This document shows positions 46,390 to 56,149 of a DNA stretch of 64,000 nt, one piece after another. The notes under the pieces were generated by a model. The model saw nothing but the letters and a program-made list of their open reading frames with translations, was not told the origin of the DNA and searched no databases. The DNA lies in contig NC_013959.1 of NCBI RefSeq assembly GCF_000025705.1, forward strand, positions 1,603,063 through 1,667,062, written 5' to 3'. This DNA comes from Sideroxydans lithotrophicus ES-1. GTDB lineage: Bacteria > Pseudomonadota > Gammaproteobacteria > Burkholderiales > Gallionellaceae. How positions within the stretch are numbered: the stretch's first letter is position 1; every line of letters starts with the position of its first letter. A program made the translations under genes and the position numbers.

Positions 46390-46460
46390 AAAGAGCCACC
46401 GAACGCGAAAAAGATTCGAAACGTGAAGTCGCTATGGCTATGAAAAAGGAACGCCGCTAG
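46389..46460 (+). pseudogene. Relic of a second SmpB C-terminal tail
   Basis: 24 codons ending in TAG read [23 protein letters not shown] and align without gaps to the last 24 codons of smpB (46240-46311). About a dozen of the codon differences are silent and only five or so change the residue, so this tail was under protein-level selection for a long time after it diverged. It has no start codon and is out of frame with smpB, so it is not expressed as such. Confidence 0.85.
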
Positions 46461-46473
46461 TTGAGTGGCTCAC

Positions 46474-46537
46474 TTGCGGCGCAGGCTAACATGGGCACAG
46501 CAAATGTTGAGCTCGCAACGCGAGCGGCCGGAGCCAC
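46474..46537 (+). repeat. Structured repeat family A, copy 3
   Basis: TTGCGGCG, AGGCTAAC, stem 1 AACAT/ATGTT, stem 2 GCTCGC-AAC-GCGAGC (6 perfect pairs), closing GGC-CGGA-GCC. It begins 14 bases after the relic tail stop, the same relation as copy 2 to smpB. Confidence 0.75.
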
Positions 46538-46609
46538 AAGCATGCGACCAGCCTTTAAAAGGCGCAATTCGATTTCCCCGCACCATTCCGCCAACCGAAA
46601 GGAGCCGCC

Positions 46610-47119
46610 ATGACCGACATCTACCAAACCGCCTATCTCTCCGGCGGCTGTTTCTGGGGCATGGAAGAGCTGGTGCGCCAGATTCACGGCGTGCTGGAAA
46701 CCGAGGTCGGCTATACCGGCGGCGATATACCAGACGCGACTTACGAGATCGTGAAGTCCGGGCGCAGCGGCCATGCCGAATCGCTGAAGGTCGTGTTCGA
46801 TCCCGGGCTGCTGACTTACCGCCATTTGCTGTTCGAGTTCTTCCGCATGCATAACCCCACCACCCGCAACCAGCAGGGTAACGACATCGGCACGCAATAC
46901 CGTTCGGCGATCTTCTATCTGGATGAAGAACAGAAACGTACTGCGGAAGAGGTCATCAGTACCGTGGATGCATCAAGAGGCTGGAGCGCAAAGGTGGTCA
47001 CGGAGGTCGTACCATTCAAGGACTTCTGGCGTGCCGAGGAGTACCACCAGAGATATCTGGTCAAGCACCCGCACGGCTACACCTGCCACTATGTGCGTCG
47101 CATGCAACTCGGCGAGTAA
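46610..47119 (+). CDS. msrA: Peptide methionine (S)-S-oxide reductase MsrA
   Basis: 169 residues. The catalytic Cys14 is in SGGCFWGMEEL, followed by VLETEVGYTGGDIPDATYE, the HAESLKVVFDP core, PTTRNQQGNDIGTQYRSAIF and AEEYHQRYL. AAAGGAGCC lies just before the ATG. Repairs oxidised methionine S-epimers in the cytoplasm. The short C-terminus (CHYVRRMQLGE) has few resolving cysteines. Convergent with the next gene, 3 bases away. Confidence 0.96.
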   Translation: MTDIYQTAYLSGGCFWGMEELVRQIHGVLETEVGYTGGDIPDATYEIVKSGRSGHAESLKVVFDPGLLTYRHLLFEFFRMHNPTTRNQQGNDIGTQYRSAIFYLDEEQKRTAEEVISTVDASRGWSAKVVTEVVPFKDFWRAEEYHQRYLVKHPHGYTCHYVRRMQLGE

Positions 47120-47122
47120 CGT

Positions 47123-47365
47123 CTATTTCTTCATCCTGAAGGTCAGCAGCACACCCGCCACAGCGCCCGCAGCACCGCACAGCAATATCTTGTTGCGCAT
47201 ATCGTCGATGCCGGAAACGGACTGGAATGCACGATGGAATGCATTTCCTCCGAAAGAGAACAGCGTTTGCAGGCTGACGTATTCACCAGCCCACTTTCCG
47301 AAGATGGCGTAGCCGATGATCAAACCCAGGGCGGTGAAGGATGCGACGCTGAGCAGGTTCTTCAT
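47123..47365 (-). CDS. Small membrane protein, 80 aa, unknown
   Basis: 80 residues from ATG at 47365, with AGAGGA nine bases before it. Two membrane helices: LLSVASFTALGLIIGYAIFG and ILLCGAAGAVAGVLLTF, with a soluble loop (QTLFSFGGNAFHRAFQSVSG) and a basic end RMKK. No family recognised. It follows the CopD-like gene after about 43 bases on the same strand and may be co-transcribed. Confidence 0.65.
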   Translation of the reverse strand: MKNLLSVASFTALGLIIGYAIFGKWAGEYVSLQTLFSFGGNAFHRAFQSVSGIDDMRNKILLCGAAGAVAGVLLTFRMKK

Positions 47366-47408
47366 ATCTGGTGATTCCTCTTGTACAAGGGATGTTTGCG
47401 ATCTCCGC

Positions 47409-47873
47409 CTAGCGGGTGAATCCACCGGCCATGCCAATAAGCGCCACAGAGACGGTGATCAGCCCCAGCGTGAGGTTGACCGCCACCAGCTTGCGTATCT
47501 TGCCGAGCATCGCACCCGCTTCTTTCCAGCGTTCCTTGGCGACATGCAGACTGAGCGGCACGTAGCAGGCGAAGAACACGTAACCGTAGACCGCCACCAT
47601 CACCAATCCCAGCAGCAGCATGATGTGAACATAGGGCGGCACATGCGCCATGCCGCCGAACAGGTAGATCATGTAGAAGCCGCTGGCCAGTATGGCGCCG
47701 ATCGCACCCCACACCCAGTTGAAGAAACGGCGGAACACATTGTCCCAAAGGCGCAGGCGTTCGGGCGGCTGCAACACATCGACAGCAGCTGGACGCAGCA
47801 CCATATAGGCGAAGAACATGCCGCCGACCCAGATGAGCACGGCAAGCAGATGAATGAGTTTGAACAGGGTCAT
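47409..47873 (-). CDS. CopD-like membrane protein
   Basis: 154 residues from ATG at 47873. Four to five helices: LFKLIHLLAVLIWVGGMFFA, WVWGAIGAILASGFYMIYLF, HIMLLLGLVMVAVYGYVFFA and LVAVNLTLGLITVSVALIGM. The opening KLIHLLAVLIWVGGMFF and the later histidines are shared with CopD and related heme or copper membrane proteins. Substrate not known. Between rnhB (69 bases upstream) and the small membrane protein. Confidence 0.8.
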   Translation of the reverse strand: MTLFKLIHLLAVLIWVGGMFFAYMVLRPAAVDVLQPPERLRLWDNVFRRFFNWVWGAIGAILASGFYMIYLFGGMAHVPPYVHIMLLLGLVMVAVYGYVFFACYVPLSLHVAKERWKEAGAMLGKIRKLVAVNLTLGLITVSVALIGMAGGFTR

Positions 47874-47941
47874 GATGTCTCTGGATTGGTTGTGCAGGAG
47901 CAAAAGGATAACCGAAAAATCCTTCGCTTAATCCCCTGTTT

Positions 47942-48517
47942 TCAAGGGGACAAAAGTTCGCGCACGGGCCTGAAACTGCGGCGATGCACGTCGGAAACGC
48001 CATGCTGGCGAAGGGCAGCGAGGTGCGCGGCAGTCGGATAGCCCTTGTGGCCGTCGAACCCGTACTGCGGATATTGCTCATGCATCTTCAGCATGAGTTC
48101 GTCGCGCGCAGTCTTGGCGAGTATGGAAGCAGCGGAAATGGCGGCGACCTTGCTGTCGCCCTTGACGATGGCCTGGCTGGGAATGCCGGTCTGCGGGCAA
48201 TACAGGCCGTCCACCAGCACCTGTTGCGGTTGCGTATGCAGCGCCAGCACGGCGCGCTTCATCGCCAGCAGGGTCGCCTGCAGGATGTTGAGGCGGTCGA
48301 TCTCTTCGACTTCGGCATAGGCGACCGCCCAGGCCAGCGCGCGTTCCCGGATAAGCGGCGCAAGCTGGTCGCGTTGTCTTTCGGACAGTTTCTTGGAGTC
48401 CGCCAGCCCCTCGATCGGGCGCGATTTGTCGAGAATGACTGCAGCCGCACTCACCGGCCCGGCCAGCGGCCCCCGCCCTGCTTCATCCACACCGCAGATG
48501 AGCAGGACATGGCTCAT
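47942..48517 (-). CDS. rnhB: Ribonuclease HII
   Basis: 191 residues from ATG at 48517, overlapping the lpxB stop (ATGA). Metal-binding acids in [17 protein letters not shown] (D10, E11 area), VLVDGLYCP and [20 protein letters not shown]; the conserved [18 protein letters not shown] follows. It removes ribonucleotides from RNA-DNA hybrids. Last gene of the lipid A cluster, its usual place in proteobacteria. Confidence 0.96.
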   Translation of the reverse strand: MSHVLLICGVDEAGRGPLAGPVSAAAVILDKSRPIEGLADSKKLSERQRDQLAPLIRERALAWAVAYAEVEEIDRLNILQATLLAMKRAVLALHTQPQQVLVDGLYCPQTGIPSQAIVKGDSKVAAISAASILAKTARDELMLKMHEQYPQYGFDGHKGYPTAAHLAALRQHGVSDVHRRSFRPVRELLSP

Positions 48518-49665
48518 GCCAGGAACGGCAGGATGGCCGCCGCCGCCTTCTGTGCAGTGTCCTGGCGCAAGGTCCGATGGATAGCACCGAAGGTCTGCTC
48601 CAGTTCGGCCACAGCATGTTTGTTGCTGACCAGGTTGAGTAGTGCCTGGGACAGGTTCTCCGGCGTGGCATCGTCCTGCAGGATCTCGGGCACGACGAAC
48701 TTCCCGGCGAGGATATTGGGAAGCCCCACATAAGGCAGGTATTGCTTGCGCTTTGCCAGCCAATAAGTCAGCGCGGGCATCTTGTAGGTGATGACCATGG
48801 GGCATTTGAGCAATGCGGCTTCCAGCGTGGCCGTGCCAGAGGCGACCAGTGCGCCGTCGGCGGCGATCATCGCGTCATGCGCATGGCCGAAAAGCAGCGT
48901 GATAGGCAATTGCTGCGCTTCCTGCTTCCATATCTCGTTTTCGAATATGGTGCGCGTCTCGCGGCTGGCGAGCGGCACCAGAAACTGCGCTTCCGGCACT
49001 TTCTGCAGAATCAATCTGGCTGTCTCGATGTATGTCCTGGCCAGACGCCGTACTTCGCCCTGGCGACTGCCCGGCAGGAAGGCGAACACCTTGGCATTCC
49101 TCGGCATGATGCGCATCTGCTCGCGCATCTCGGAACGATTGGGCGCCTCCGGCAGCATATCCGCCAGCGGGTGGCCGACATAGGTGACCTGGACACCGGC
49201 CTTCTGATACAGCGGCGCCTCGAACGGAAACAAGGCAAGCATGTGCGACACCGCCTGTTTGATCTTGTGGATGCGCTCGCCGCGCCAGGCCCAGATGGAA
49301 GGGCTGACGTAATGCACAGTGGGAATGCCGTGCTGCTTGAGCGCCAGTTCAAGATCGAGATTGAAGTCAGGCGCATCGATGCCGATGAAAAGATCCGGCG
49401 GCTCGGCAATGAAGCGCTCGCGCAGATTGCGGCGGATGCCAATGAGTTCGCGGTAATGGCGCAGGACTTCGATATAGCCGTTCACCGACAGCTTTTCCAG
49501 CGGGAACAATACTTCCATGCCCTGCGCCTGCATCTTCGGACCGCCGATACCGATGAAGCGGACATTGGGGAAAGCTTGCTTGATCGCATCCAGCAGCAAA
49601 CTGCCCAGCAGGTCGCCCGAGGCTTCGCCCGCCACGATGGCGATGGTTTTCACAGAATTAGTCAT
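48514..49665 (-). CDS. lpxB: Lipid-A-disaccharide synthase
   Basis: 383 residues. [20 protein letters not shown] at the start, [58 protein letters not shown] and the UDP-sugar end [20 protein letters not shown] are complete. It joins lipid X and UDP-diacylglucosamine at the inner membrane. It starts 5 bases after the lpxA stop. Confidence 0.97.
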   Translation of the reverse strand: MTNSVKTIAIVAGEASGDLLGSLLLDAIKQAFPNVRFIGIGGPKMQAQGMEVLFPLEKLSVNGYIEVLRHYRELIGIRRNLRERFIAEPPDLFIGIDAPDFNLDLELALKQHGIPTVHYVSPSIWAWRGERIHKIKQAVSHMLALFPFEAPLYQKAGVQVTYVGHPLADMLPEAPNRSEMREQMRIMPRNAKVFAFLPGSRQGEVRRLARTYIETARLILQKVPEAQFLVPLASRETRTIFENEIWKQEAQQLPITLLFGHAHDAMIAADGALVASGTATLEAALLKCPMVITYKMPALTYWLAKRKQYLPYVGLPNILAGKFVVPEILQDDATPENLSQALLNLVSNKHAVAELEQTFGAIHRTLRQDTAQKAAAAILPFLA

Positions 49666-49670
49666 ACCGG

Positions 49671-50462
49671 TTACCGCACGATGCCGCGGCTGGCGTGGCT
49701 CAGGAATGTCAGCATGTTCTCGATGTCCGCGTCGGCATCCGTCGCTTGTCCGCGCAAGGCTTCGATCTCCTTTTTTGCCGTATCGAAACTGCTGCCTGCA
49801 CGATAAAGAGTGCGGTACATCTGCTTGATCATGTCGAGGCGTTGCGCTGAGTAGCCTGCACGGCGTGGTCCTTCCTGATGCGGCCCCTTGGCTTCGGCCG
49901 GATTCCCGACTGCAGTCACAAACGGCGGAAGATCCTGGGACAAACGCGTCTGGAAGCCAATCATGGCAAAGTCGCCGATGCGCACGAACTGGTGTATCCC
50001 GCTCATGCCGCCGATCAGGGTATGGCTGCCTACAGTCACATGGCCCGCGAACTGCACCGAATTGGCGATCACGTTATGGTCGGCGATATGGCAATCATGC
50101 GCCACATGCACATAGGCCATGATCCAGTTGTCGTTGCCGATGGAGGTGACGCCGCCGTCCTGTATGGTGCCCAGATTCAGGGTGCAACTCTCGCGGATGG
50201 TGTTGTTGTCGCCGATGATCAGCCTTGTCGGCTCGCCCTTGTATTTCTTGTCCTGGGGAATCTCGCCGATCGAACTGAACTGAAAGATGCGATTGCCTTT
50301 GCCGATCGTGGTATGTCCATCGACGACGACATGCGGGCCGATCACCGATCCCGCGCCGATCTCGACATGCTCGCCGATGATGGAATACGGGCCGACTGAA
50401 ACGTCGTCGGCCAGTCTGGCATTCGGGTGGATGATCGCGGTCGGGTGACGCAAGCTGTCCAT
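49671..50462 (-). CDS. lpxA: UDP-N-acetylglucosamine acyltransferase
   Basis: 263 residues from ATG at 50462 overlapping the fabZ stop by one base. Left-handed hexapeptide helix from IIHPNARLADDVSVGPYSII; the catalytic His is in ANSVQFAGHVTVG/YVHVAHDCHI region, and HQFVRIGDFAMIGF is typical. The C-terminal helices (LDMIKQMYRTLYR) close the domain. First step of lipid A synthesis. The open frame upstream to 50543 is shadow. Confidence 0.97.
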   Translation of the reverse strand: MDSLRHPTAIIHPNARLADDVSVGPYSIIGEHVEIGAGSVIGPHVVVDGHTTIGKGNRIFQFSSIGEIPQDKKYKGEPTRLIIGDNNTIRESCTLNLGTIQDGGVTSIGNDNWIMAYVHVAHDCHIADHNVIANSVQFAGHVTVGSHTLIGGMSGIHQFVRIGDFAMIGFQTRLSQDLPPFVTAVGNPAEAKGPHQEGPRRAGYSAQRLDMIKQMYRTLYRAGSSFDTAKKEIEALRGQATDADADIENMLTFLSHASRGIVR

Positions 50463-50908
50463 TATTTGTCCCGCAGCGTGCAAATCAGCTCTGCTTCTGC
50501 GGCGACCTGCCCGTCCACTTCTGCCTTGCCGTTGAATTTCCACATGCCGCGACGGTTCATGCCTATCGACACTTTCAGGATCAGTTGGTCGCCGGGGCTG
50601 ACCGGGCGCTTGAATCGAGCATTCTCGATACCGACGAAGTAATACACCGAATCGTCGCTCGGCAAGGTACCCATCGTCTTGAAGGACAGGATGGCCGCCG
50701 CCTGCGCCATCGCTTCGATCACCAGCACGCCCGGCATCACCGGATGGTGCGGGTAGTGACCGGGAAAGAAGGGCTCATTCATGGTGACATTCTTAAGCGC
50801 CACGATCCTCTCGTTCGGCACGACTTCGAGCACGCGATCTATCAGCAGGAACGGATAACGGTGCGGCAGATGCTCCAACACCTCGTGGATGTCCATCACG
50901 GTACTCAT
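50462..50908 (-). CDS. fabZ: (3R)-hydroxyacyl-ACP dehydratase FabZ
   Basis: 148 residues. [16 protein letters not shown], then [20 protein letters not shown] with the active-site His and Glu, then [20 protein letters not shown]. Hot-dog fold enzyme that supplies unsaturated and saturated acyl chains and shares the hydroxyacyl pool with LpxD and LpxA. ATG overlaps lpxD stop by four bases. Confidence 0.97.
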   Translation of the reverse strand: MSTVMDIHEVLEHLPHRYPFLLIDRVLEVVPNERIVALKNVTMNEPFFPGHYPHHPVMPGVLVIEAMAQAAAILSFKTMGTLPSDDSVYYFVGIENARFKRPVSPGDQLILKVSIGMNRRGMWKFNGKAEVDGQVAAEAELICTLRDK

Positions 50909-51951
50909 ACTTTCTCCCCTTTTAATGTTGCTATCTCTTTTTCCAGTGCTTTGACACGTTTGACCAGGTCACCCAGGTGCCGCAGATGTACGGCGTTGTT
51001 GCGCCATTCGTCGTTCTTGCTGAACGGATAGATGCCCGCATAGCTGCCCGGTTCGGATATGGATTTACCGACCAGCGTGAACGAGGCGACCTCGACGTTG
51101 TCGGCGATCTGCAAATGGCCCAGGATGCCGGCGCTGCCGCCGATGCGGCAATACTTGCCGATGGTCGCGCTGCCGGCGATCCCCACGCAGCCGGCGATGG
51201 CAGTATGCGCGCCGATACGGACGTTGTGGGCGACCTGGATCTGGTTATCCAGTTTCGCCCCCTCTTCGATCACCGTGTCGTCCAGCGCACCGCGATCGAT
51301 GGTGGTGTTCGCCCCGATCTCGACATGATCGCCGATGACCACGCGACCGATCTGCGGGATCTTCAACCACCTGCCTTCATCCATCGCGATACCGAAACCG
51401 TCCGCTCCGATCACTGCGCCGGAATGCACGATGACGTCGCTGCCGATGAGGCAGCCGTGATAGATCGTCACTCGCGGATAGAGCCTTGTGTTCCGCCCCA
51501 GTGTCACGCCTTCGCCGATGCAGCATCCGGCCATCACCACAGCCCCTTCGCCGATGACGGCGCCGTCGCCTATCGTCACCAGCGGTCCGATGTAGGCTTG
51601 CGCAGATATCTGAACGTCTTTGCCGATGATGGCGGAGGGATGAACGCCAGGAACATACCGGGCCAGGGGATTCAGAAAGGCGGAAAGCCTGGCGAAATAC
51701 GAATAAGGGTTGTCGCAGACGATGCGCGGCAACCCGGTAGCATCGACATCGGCCCTGGACAGGATCACGGCGGAAGCTTTGCTGCCTTCCAGTTGACTGC
51801 GATATTTCGCATTGGCAAGAAAGGCGATCTGGCCTGCCGTCGCGTGCTCCAATGTTCCGATCTGCTGCACTCGCGTATCGGCATCGCCCATCACCTGCCC
51901 GCCGAAGCGCGCTACGATGTCTGCCAGTCGGTAGGCTGTACGTTCCATCAA
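50905..51951 (-). CDS. lpxD: UDP-3-O-(3-hydroxymyristoyl)glucosamine N-acyltransferase
   Basis: 348 residues. The N-terminal uridine-binding domain ([20 protein letters not shown]) precedes a long hexapeptide helix ([40 protein letters not shown]). The catalytic His is in [20 protein letters not shown] and the trimerising C-terminal helix ends [10 protein letters not shown]. Third acylation step of lipid A. Two adjacent ATGs (51951 and 51948) are possible. It follows skp after 15 bases. Confidence 0.96.
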   Translation of the reverse strand: MMERTAYRLADIVARFGGQVMGDADTRVQQIGTLEHATAGQIAFLANAKYRSQLEGSKASAVILSRADVDATGLPRIVCDNPYSYFARLSAFLNPLARYVPGVHPSAIIGKDVQISAQAYIGPLVTIGDGAVIGEGAVVMAGCCIGEGVTLGRNTRLYPRVTIYHGCLIGSDVIVHSGAVIGADGFGIAMDEGRWLKIPQIGRVVIGDHVEIGANTTIDRGALDDTVIEEGAKLDNQIQVAHNVRIGAHTAIAGCVGIAGSATIGKYCRIGGSAGILGHLQIADNVEVASFTLVGKSISEPGSYAGIYPFSKNDEWRNNAVHLRHLGDLVKRVKALEKEIATLKGEKV

Positions 51952-51966
51952 GACAACTCTTTCAGA

Positions 51967-52482
51967 TCACTTCTCGGATTTTTCGGGAGCCTCGTTGGCA
52001 AGGTATTTCAGCACCTTGTCGGTGATGTCCACTTTGGGATTGCGATAGACTGCTTCCTGCAGGATGATGTCGTACTTTTCGCTCTCGGCGATCTCGCGTA
52101 TCGCCTTGTCGGCACGGGCCAGCACCACCGCCAACTCCTCGTTCTTGCGCAGATTCAGGTCTTCGCGAAATTCGCGCTGCAGGGTCTGCAAATTCAGGTT
52201 CAGGTTGGCCAGCTCGCGTTCCTTGCCGCGGCGCACTGCATCGGACATGGTAGAACCGTCCTTTTCCAGTGATGCCTGCAGGTCCTTGCTCTGCTTGATC
52301 ATCTTTTTGATCTCCTGATCCCGCGCGGAGAACTCCCGTTCGATCTTCTTCTCTGCACGGATCGCCTGGTCCGATTCGCGCAGGATACGCTCGGTATCGA
52401 CCACCCCGATACGGAAACCATCTGCATTTGTCTGCGCGACACATGCGAAGAACAACAGGCCCGCACAAAGTAACTTCTTCAT
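51967..52482 (-). CDS. skp: Periplasmic chaperone Skp/OmpH
   Basis: 171 residues from ATG at 52482, with AAGGAG seven bases before it. Signal peptide KKLLCAGLLFFACVAQTNA, then FRIGVVDTERILRESDQAIR and long charged coiled-coil arms (KKIEREFSARDQEIKKMIKQ), closing with KYDIILQEAVYRNPKVDITD. It carries unfolded outer-membrane proteins to BamA, whose gene is next upstream. Frame is open to 52611 but only as bamA shadow. Confidence 0.95.
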   Translation of the reverse strand: MKKLLCAGLLFFACVAQTNADGFRIGVVDTERILRESDQAIRAEKKIEREFSARDQEIKKMIKQSKDLQASLEKDGSTMSDAVRRGKERELANLNLNLQTLQREFREDLNLRKNEELAVVLARADKAIREIAESEKYDIILQEAVYRNPKVDITDKVLKYLANEAPEKSEK

Positions 52483-52502
52483 CTCATACTCCTTCGAATA
52501 GG

Positions 52503-54797
52503 TCAAAACATCGAACCCAACGTAAACTGGAGATTCTGTATCTTGTCCTGCGGTTGCTTGTTCAACGGCCTGGCCCAGCTCAGTTTCAGCGGGCCGGCAG
52601 GCGAAAACCATGTCAAAGCAAGGCCTGTAGAATAGCGCATTCCGTCCGTGCCCGGTACCTGTCCTCCCGAGCCGAATATCTCGCCGCCGTCCAGGAAGGC
52701 GCTCAAGCGCAGCGATTTCTCCTTTTCCATGCCAGGCATGGGGAACAACAACTCGATATTGCCGACCGCCAGCTTGTTGCCGCCCAATGAATAGTTATTG
52801 ATGTCTCGGGGACCCAGAGAATTCGGATCATAGCCACGCACCGAACCGACCCCGCCCGCGTAGAAGTTCTTGAAGAACGGCAGCGGCATACCGCCGTATC
52901 CGCCTGCCACGCCGAAATTCGCATTGGTCATCAGGGTAAAACTGCGGCTCAGCGGATGGAACCACTGGTTCTGATAAGTCCACTTGTAGTAGCGCTGGTC
53001 GGATGACGGAATGCTGAGCTCGATATATGAGTTCTGCATCACGCCCTCGGTGGTAAATATTGCGCTATCGCGCGTGTCTTGCGACCAGCCTATCGTGCCG
53101 AGCTCGTTCCTGTTGGTCGGGCCAAATGTGTTGATGTAGTCAACGAAGCGCTGCGGACTGAGCGAAGTCAAACCGATCGTGGTCTGCTCGAACGACAAGC
53201 CGTAATGGAACATCTGGTCATCGGTGATCGGCACACCATAGCGCACCCCGGCACCATAGGTATCCGACGTATATTGACTGACCGTTATCTGGGTCGCGTT
53301 GGTTCTGCGCTTGTAAACGTCAAACCCGCGGCTGATGCCATCATCGGTGTAATAGGGATTGGTATAGGAAACCGAATAGACCTGGTTTAGCTTGCTGGTG
53401 TTGATTTGCGTGGACAGCGAGTTTCCCGTGCCGAACACGTTGGATTGAGTGACGCCAGCCATCAGCGTCAATTTTTCCAGGCTGCTGTAACCGGCGCCGA
53501 TCGAGAAGTTGCCGGTGGATCTTTCCGCCACCTTGAGGTTCAGGTCCAATTGATCGCCGGTTCCCTGTACCGGCGAAGTATCGACATTCACATCCGAGAA
53601 GAAGCCCAGCCGATCGAGACGCTGCTTGGATTTCTTTATCTTCGAAGTGGCGAACCAGCCGCCTTCCATCTGGCGGAATTCGCGGCGGATAACTTCATCC
53701 CTGGTCTTGTCGTTGCCGGTGATATTGATACGCCGGATATAGGCGCGCTGCAGCGGATCGACCACAAAGGTGAATGCCACCTGGTGTTTGGCCTTGTCAA
53801 TTTCCGGTGCAGCATTCACGTTGGCAAATGCATAGCCTTCCTCGCCAAGCCGTTCGCCGATCTTGCGCGTGGATTCAGTGATCGCGTCGCGCGAGAACAC
53901 ATCGCCCGGCTGTATGCCTATCAGCTTGCGCATTTCCTCATGCGAAAGCACGGCCTGCGTTCCGGCCACCTTGATGTCCGAAACGGTATATTTGTCGCCT
54001 TCCGAGATATTCAGGGTGATAAAGATGTCTTTTTTGTCCGGCGAAATGGAGACTTGCGTCGATTCGATGGTGAAATCCATATACCCAGAGTTCATGTAGA
54101 AGGTACGCAGACTCTCCATGTCGGCAGACAGTTTTTGCTTGGAATACTGATCGTTCTTGCTGAACCAGGAGAACCAGCCGGGTGTGGTCAGCTGCATGGT
54201 ATCGAGCAAGTCCTTTTCGGAGTATGCCTTGTTGCCCACGATATTGATGAGACGAATCTTGGATGCCGAACCCTCTTCCACATTGAAACTCACCGCCACA
54301 CGGTTGCGTTCCAGGTCTTTCACGGTCGTCTTCACCACGACGGAGTATTTTCCGCGCGCTATGTACTGGCGCTTGAGTTCGTTTTCGGATTTCTCCAGCG
54401 CAGACTTGTCGAAGATGCGCCCTTCCGCCAAACCGACATATTTGAGATTGTCGAGCAATTGCGACTTGGGGAAATCCTTCACGCCGTTGATCTCGACGCT
54501 GGCGACGGTCGGACGCTCTTTCACGACGACGATCAGCACGCTGCCCTCTGCCTTCAACTCCACATCCTTGAAGAATCCGGTTGCGAACAAAGCATGCAGC
54601 GATGCGGTCGCATGTTCGTCATCCATCGTATCGCCGACCTTGACCGGCAGGTAGCTGAACACCGTGCCGGGCTCGGTACGCTGGATGCCCTCGACGCGGA
54701 TGTCCTTGATGGTGAAAGGCTCTATCGCCATAACAGATGTGCTGTACAACAGTGCAAACAGACCCGCCAGTTTTATCAAATTCATTATTGTGTTCAA
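52503..54797 (-). CDS. bamA: Outer-membrane protein assembly factor BamA
   Basis: 764 residues. Signal peptide ending SVMA, then five POTRA domains (first FTIKDIRVEGIQRTEPGTVF; last PLQRAYIRRINITGNDKTRD) and a 16-strand barrel with the loop-6 motif VRGYDPNSLGPRD and C-terminal signature ending in F (KIQNLQFTLGSMF). Core of the machine that inserts beta-barrel proteins, including the TolC-like channel in this window. It overlaps the rseP stop by four bases. Confidence 0.97.
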   Translation of the reverse strand: MNTIMNLIKLAGLFALLYSTSVMAIEPFTIKDIRVEGIQRTEPGTVFSYLPVKVGDTMDDEHATASLHALFATGFFKDVELKAEGSVLIVVVKERPTVASVEINGVKDFPKSQLLDNLKYVGLAEGRIFDKSALEKSENELKRQYIARGKYSVVVKTTVKDLERNRVAVSFNVEEGSASKIRLINIVGNKAYSEKDLLDTMQLTTPGWFSWFSKNDQYSKQKLSADMESLRTFYMNSGYMDFTIESTQVSISPDKKDIFITLNISEGDKYTVSDIKVAGTQAVLSHEEMRKLIGIQPGDVFSRDAITESTRKIGERLGEEGYAFANVNAAPEIDKAKHQVAFTFVVDPLQRAYIRRINITGNDKTRDEVIRREFRQMEGGWFATSKIKKSKQRLDRLGFFSDVNVDTSPVQGTGDQLDLNLKVAERSTGNFSIGAGYSSLEKLTLMAGVTQSNVFGTGNSLSTQINTSKLNQVYSVSYTNPYYTDDGISRGFDVYKRRTNATQITVSQYTSDTYGAGVRYGVPITDDQMFHYGLSFEQTTIGLTSLSPQRFVDYINTFGPTNRNELGTIGWSQDTRDSAIFTTEGVMQNSYIELSIPSSDQRYYKWTYQNQWFHPLSRSFTLMTNANFGVAGGYGGMPLPFFKNFYAGGVGSVRGYDPNSLGPRDINNYSLGGNKLAVGNIELLFPMPGMEKEKSLRLSAFLDGGEIFGSGGQVPGTDGMRYSTGLALTWFSPAGPLKLSWARPLNKQPQDKIQNLQFTLGSMF

Positions 54798-56149
54798 CCT
54801 AAAATCAGGCGGCTGATGTCGTTATATAACGCAAAAGCCATCATGGTAACCAACAGGGCGATACCTACTTTTTGTCCCGCTTCCCACAGGCTTTCCGAGA
54901 CCGGGCTGCCTTTGACCAACTCGACCGAATAATACAGCAAATGTCCGCCATCCAATAAAGGTATGGGCAACAGATTCAATACGCCCAGGCTGATGCTGAT
55001 GAGCGCAAGAAAACTGATATACGCTCCTGCCCCCAATTGTGCCGACTGCCCGGCGTAGTCCGCGATGGTGATCGGACCGGAAAGGTTTTTCAGCGACACC
55101 TCGCCCTCCACCATCTTGCCCATCATTTTCAAACTGACGATGGCAGTCTCCCAGGTCTTGCGCAATGCTTCCTGCAAAGCCGCGAGCGGCGGGTAACTCA
55201 CCTGGGTCAGCATCGCTTCAAACGCCGTCTTGTCGATAAACGCCGCCGCGCCGATACGGCCTATGGTCTTGCCGCCCTCGACAATGACCTCGGGCGTCAG
55301 GCTAAGTTTCAGGACTGCGCCCGCACGTTCGATCTCAATATCCAATGGCTTGCCGGGGTGGCTGCGCACCGCGTTCACCCAGTCGTCCCACAAGGGGACT
55401 TTCTGCCCATCCGCCAGCAGCACCCGGTCGTTCACCTGCAACCCGGCACGCTGCGCCACACCGCCCTCGACCAACTTGCCGATGACGGGATAGATCGGCG
55501 GCTGGAATGGTTGCAAGCCGAGTTTCTGCATGAAATCGCCGTCCAGATCCGCAGCCTTCAGGCTGCTCATCTCCAGAACACGGAACGACCTTTCGCCCTG
55601 GACATCCAGCAGCTCGACATTGGCCGCTTTCTGCTGCAGCACCAGATCGAGCAGTATCCAGCGTATCTCCTGCCAGCTCGGGGTCGGCTGCCCATTGATG
55701 CTGACGATGGTCTGTTTGCTTTGCAGTCCGGCAACAGCTGCAGGCGAATTCGGCACGATCTCGCCCAATACCGGCTTGAGGCCCGGCACGCCGTGTATGA
55801 AAAGCATGAAATACAGGACGACAGCCAGCAGCAGGTTGGCGATCGGGCCCGCTACCACGATGGCCATGCGCTGCCACACCGGTTTGCGGTTGAAGGCACG
55901 CGGCAACTCATGCGCGGCAACCTCGCCCTCATTCTCGTCCAGCATCTTGACGTAGCCACCCAACGGGATCGCCGAAATCACCCACTCCGTCTCGCTATTG
56001 CTGAAGCGTTTTGTATACAGTGCATTGCCGAATCCGATGGAGAACTTCAGCACCTTCACATCGCACAGTCGCGCCACCACGTAATGCCCCAGTTCATGGA
56101 ACACCACGAGGATAGCGATAGCAACAATGAATGCGATCAGCGTGGTCAT
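54794..56149 (-). CDS. rseP: RseP-type intramembrane site-2 protease
   Basis: 451 residues from ATG at 56149 ([14 protein letters not shown]). Zinc site [14 protein letters not shown] near residue 18, [15 protein letters not shown], two PDZ domains ([40 protein letters not shown]) and the third ligand region [16 protein letters not shown]. It cuts anti-sigma factors to start the envelope stress response. ATG overlaps the dxr stop (ATGA). Confidence 0.96.
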   Translation of the reverse strand: MTTLIAFIVAIAILVVFHELGHYVVARLCDVKVLKFSIGFGNALYTKRFSNSETEWVISAIPLGGYVKMLDENEGEVAAHELPRAFNRKPVWQRMAIVVAGPIANLLLAVVLYFMLFIHGVPGLKPVLGEIVPNSPAAVAGLQSKQTIVSINGQPTPSWQEIRWILLDLVLQQKAANVELLDVQGERSFRVLEMSSLKAADLDGDFMQKLGLQPFQPPIYPVIGKLVEGGVAQRAGLQVNDRVLLADGQKVPLWDDWVNAVRSHPGKPLDIEIERAGAVLKLSLTPEVIVEGGKTIGRIGAAAFIDKTAFEAMLTQVSYPPLAALQEALRKTWETAIVSLKMMGKMVEGEVSLKNLSGPITIADYAGQSAQLGAGAYISFLALISISLGVLNLLPIPLLDGGHLLYYSVELVKGSPVSESLWEAGQKVGIALLVTMMAFALYNDISRLILG

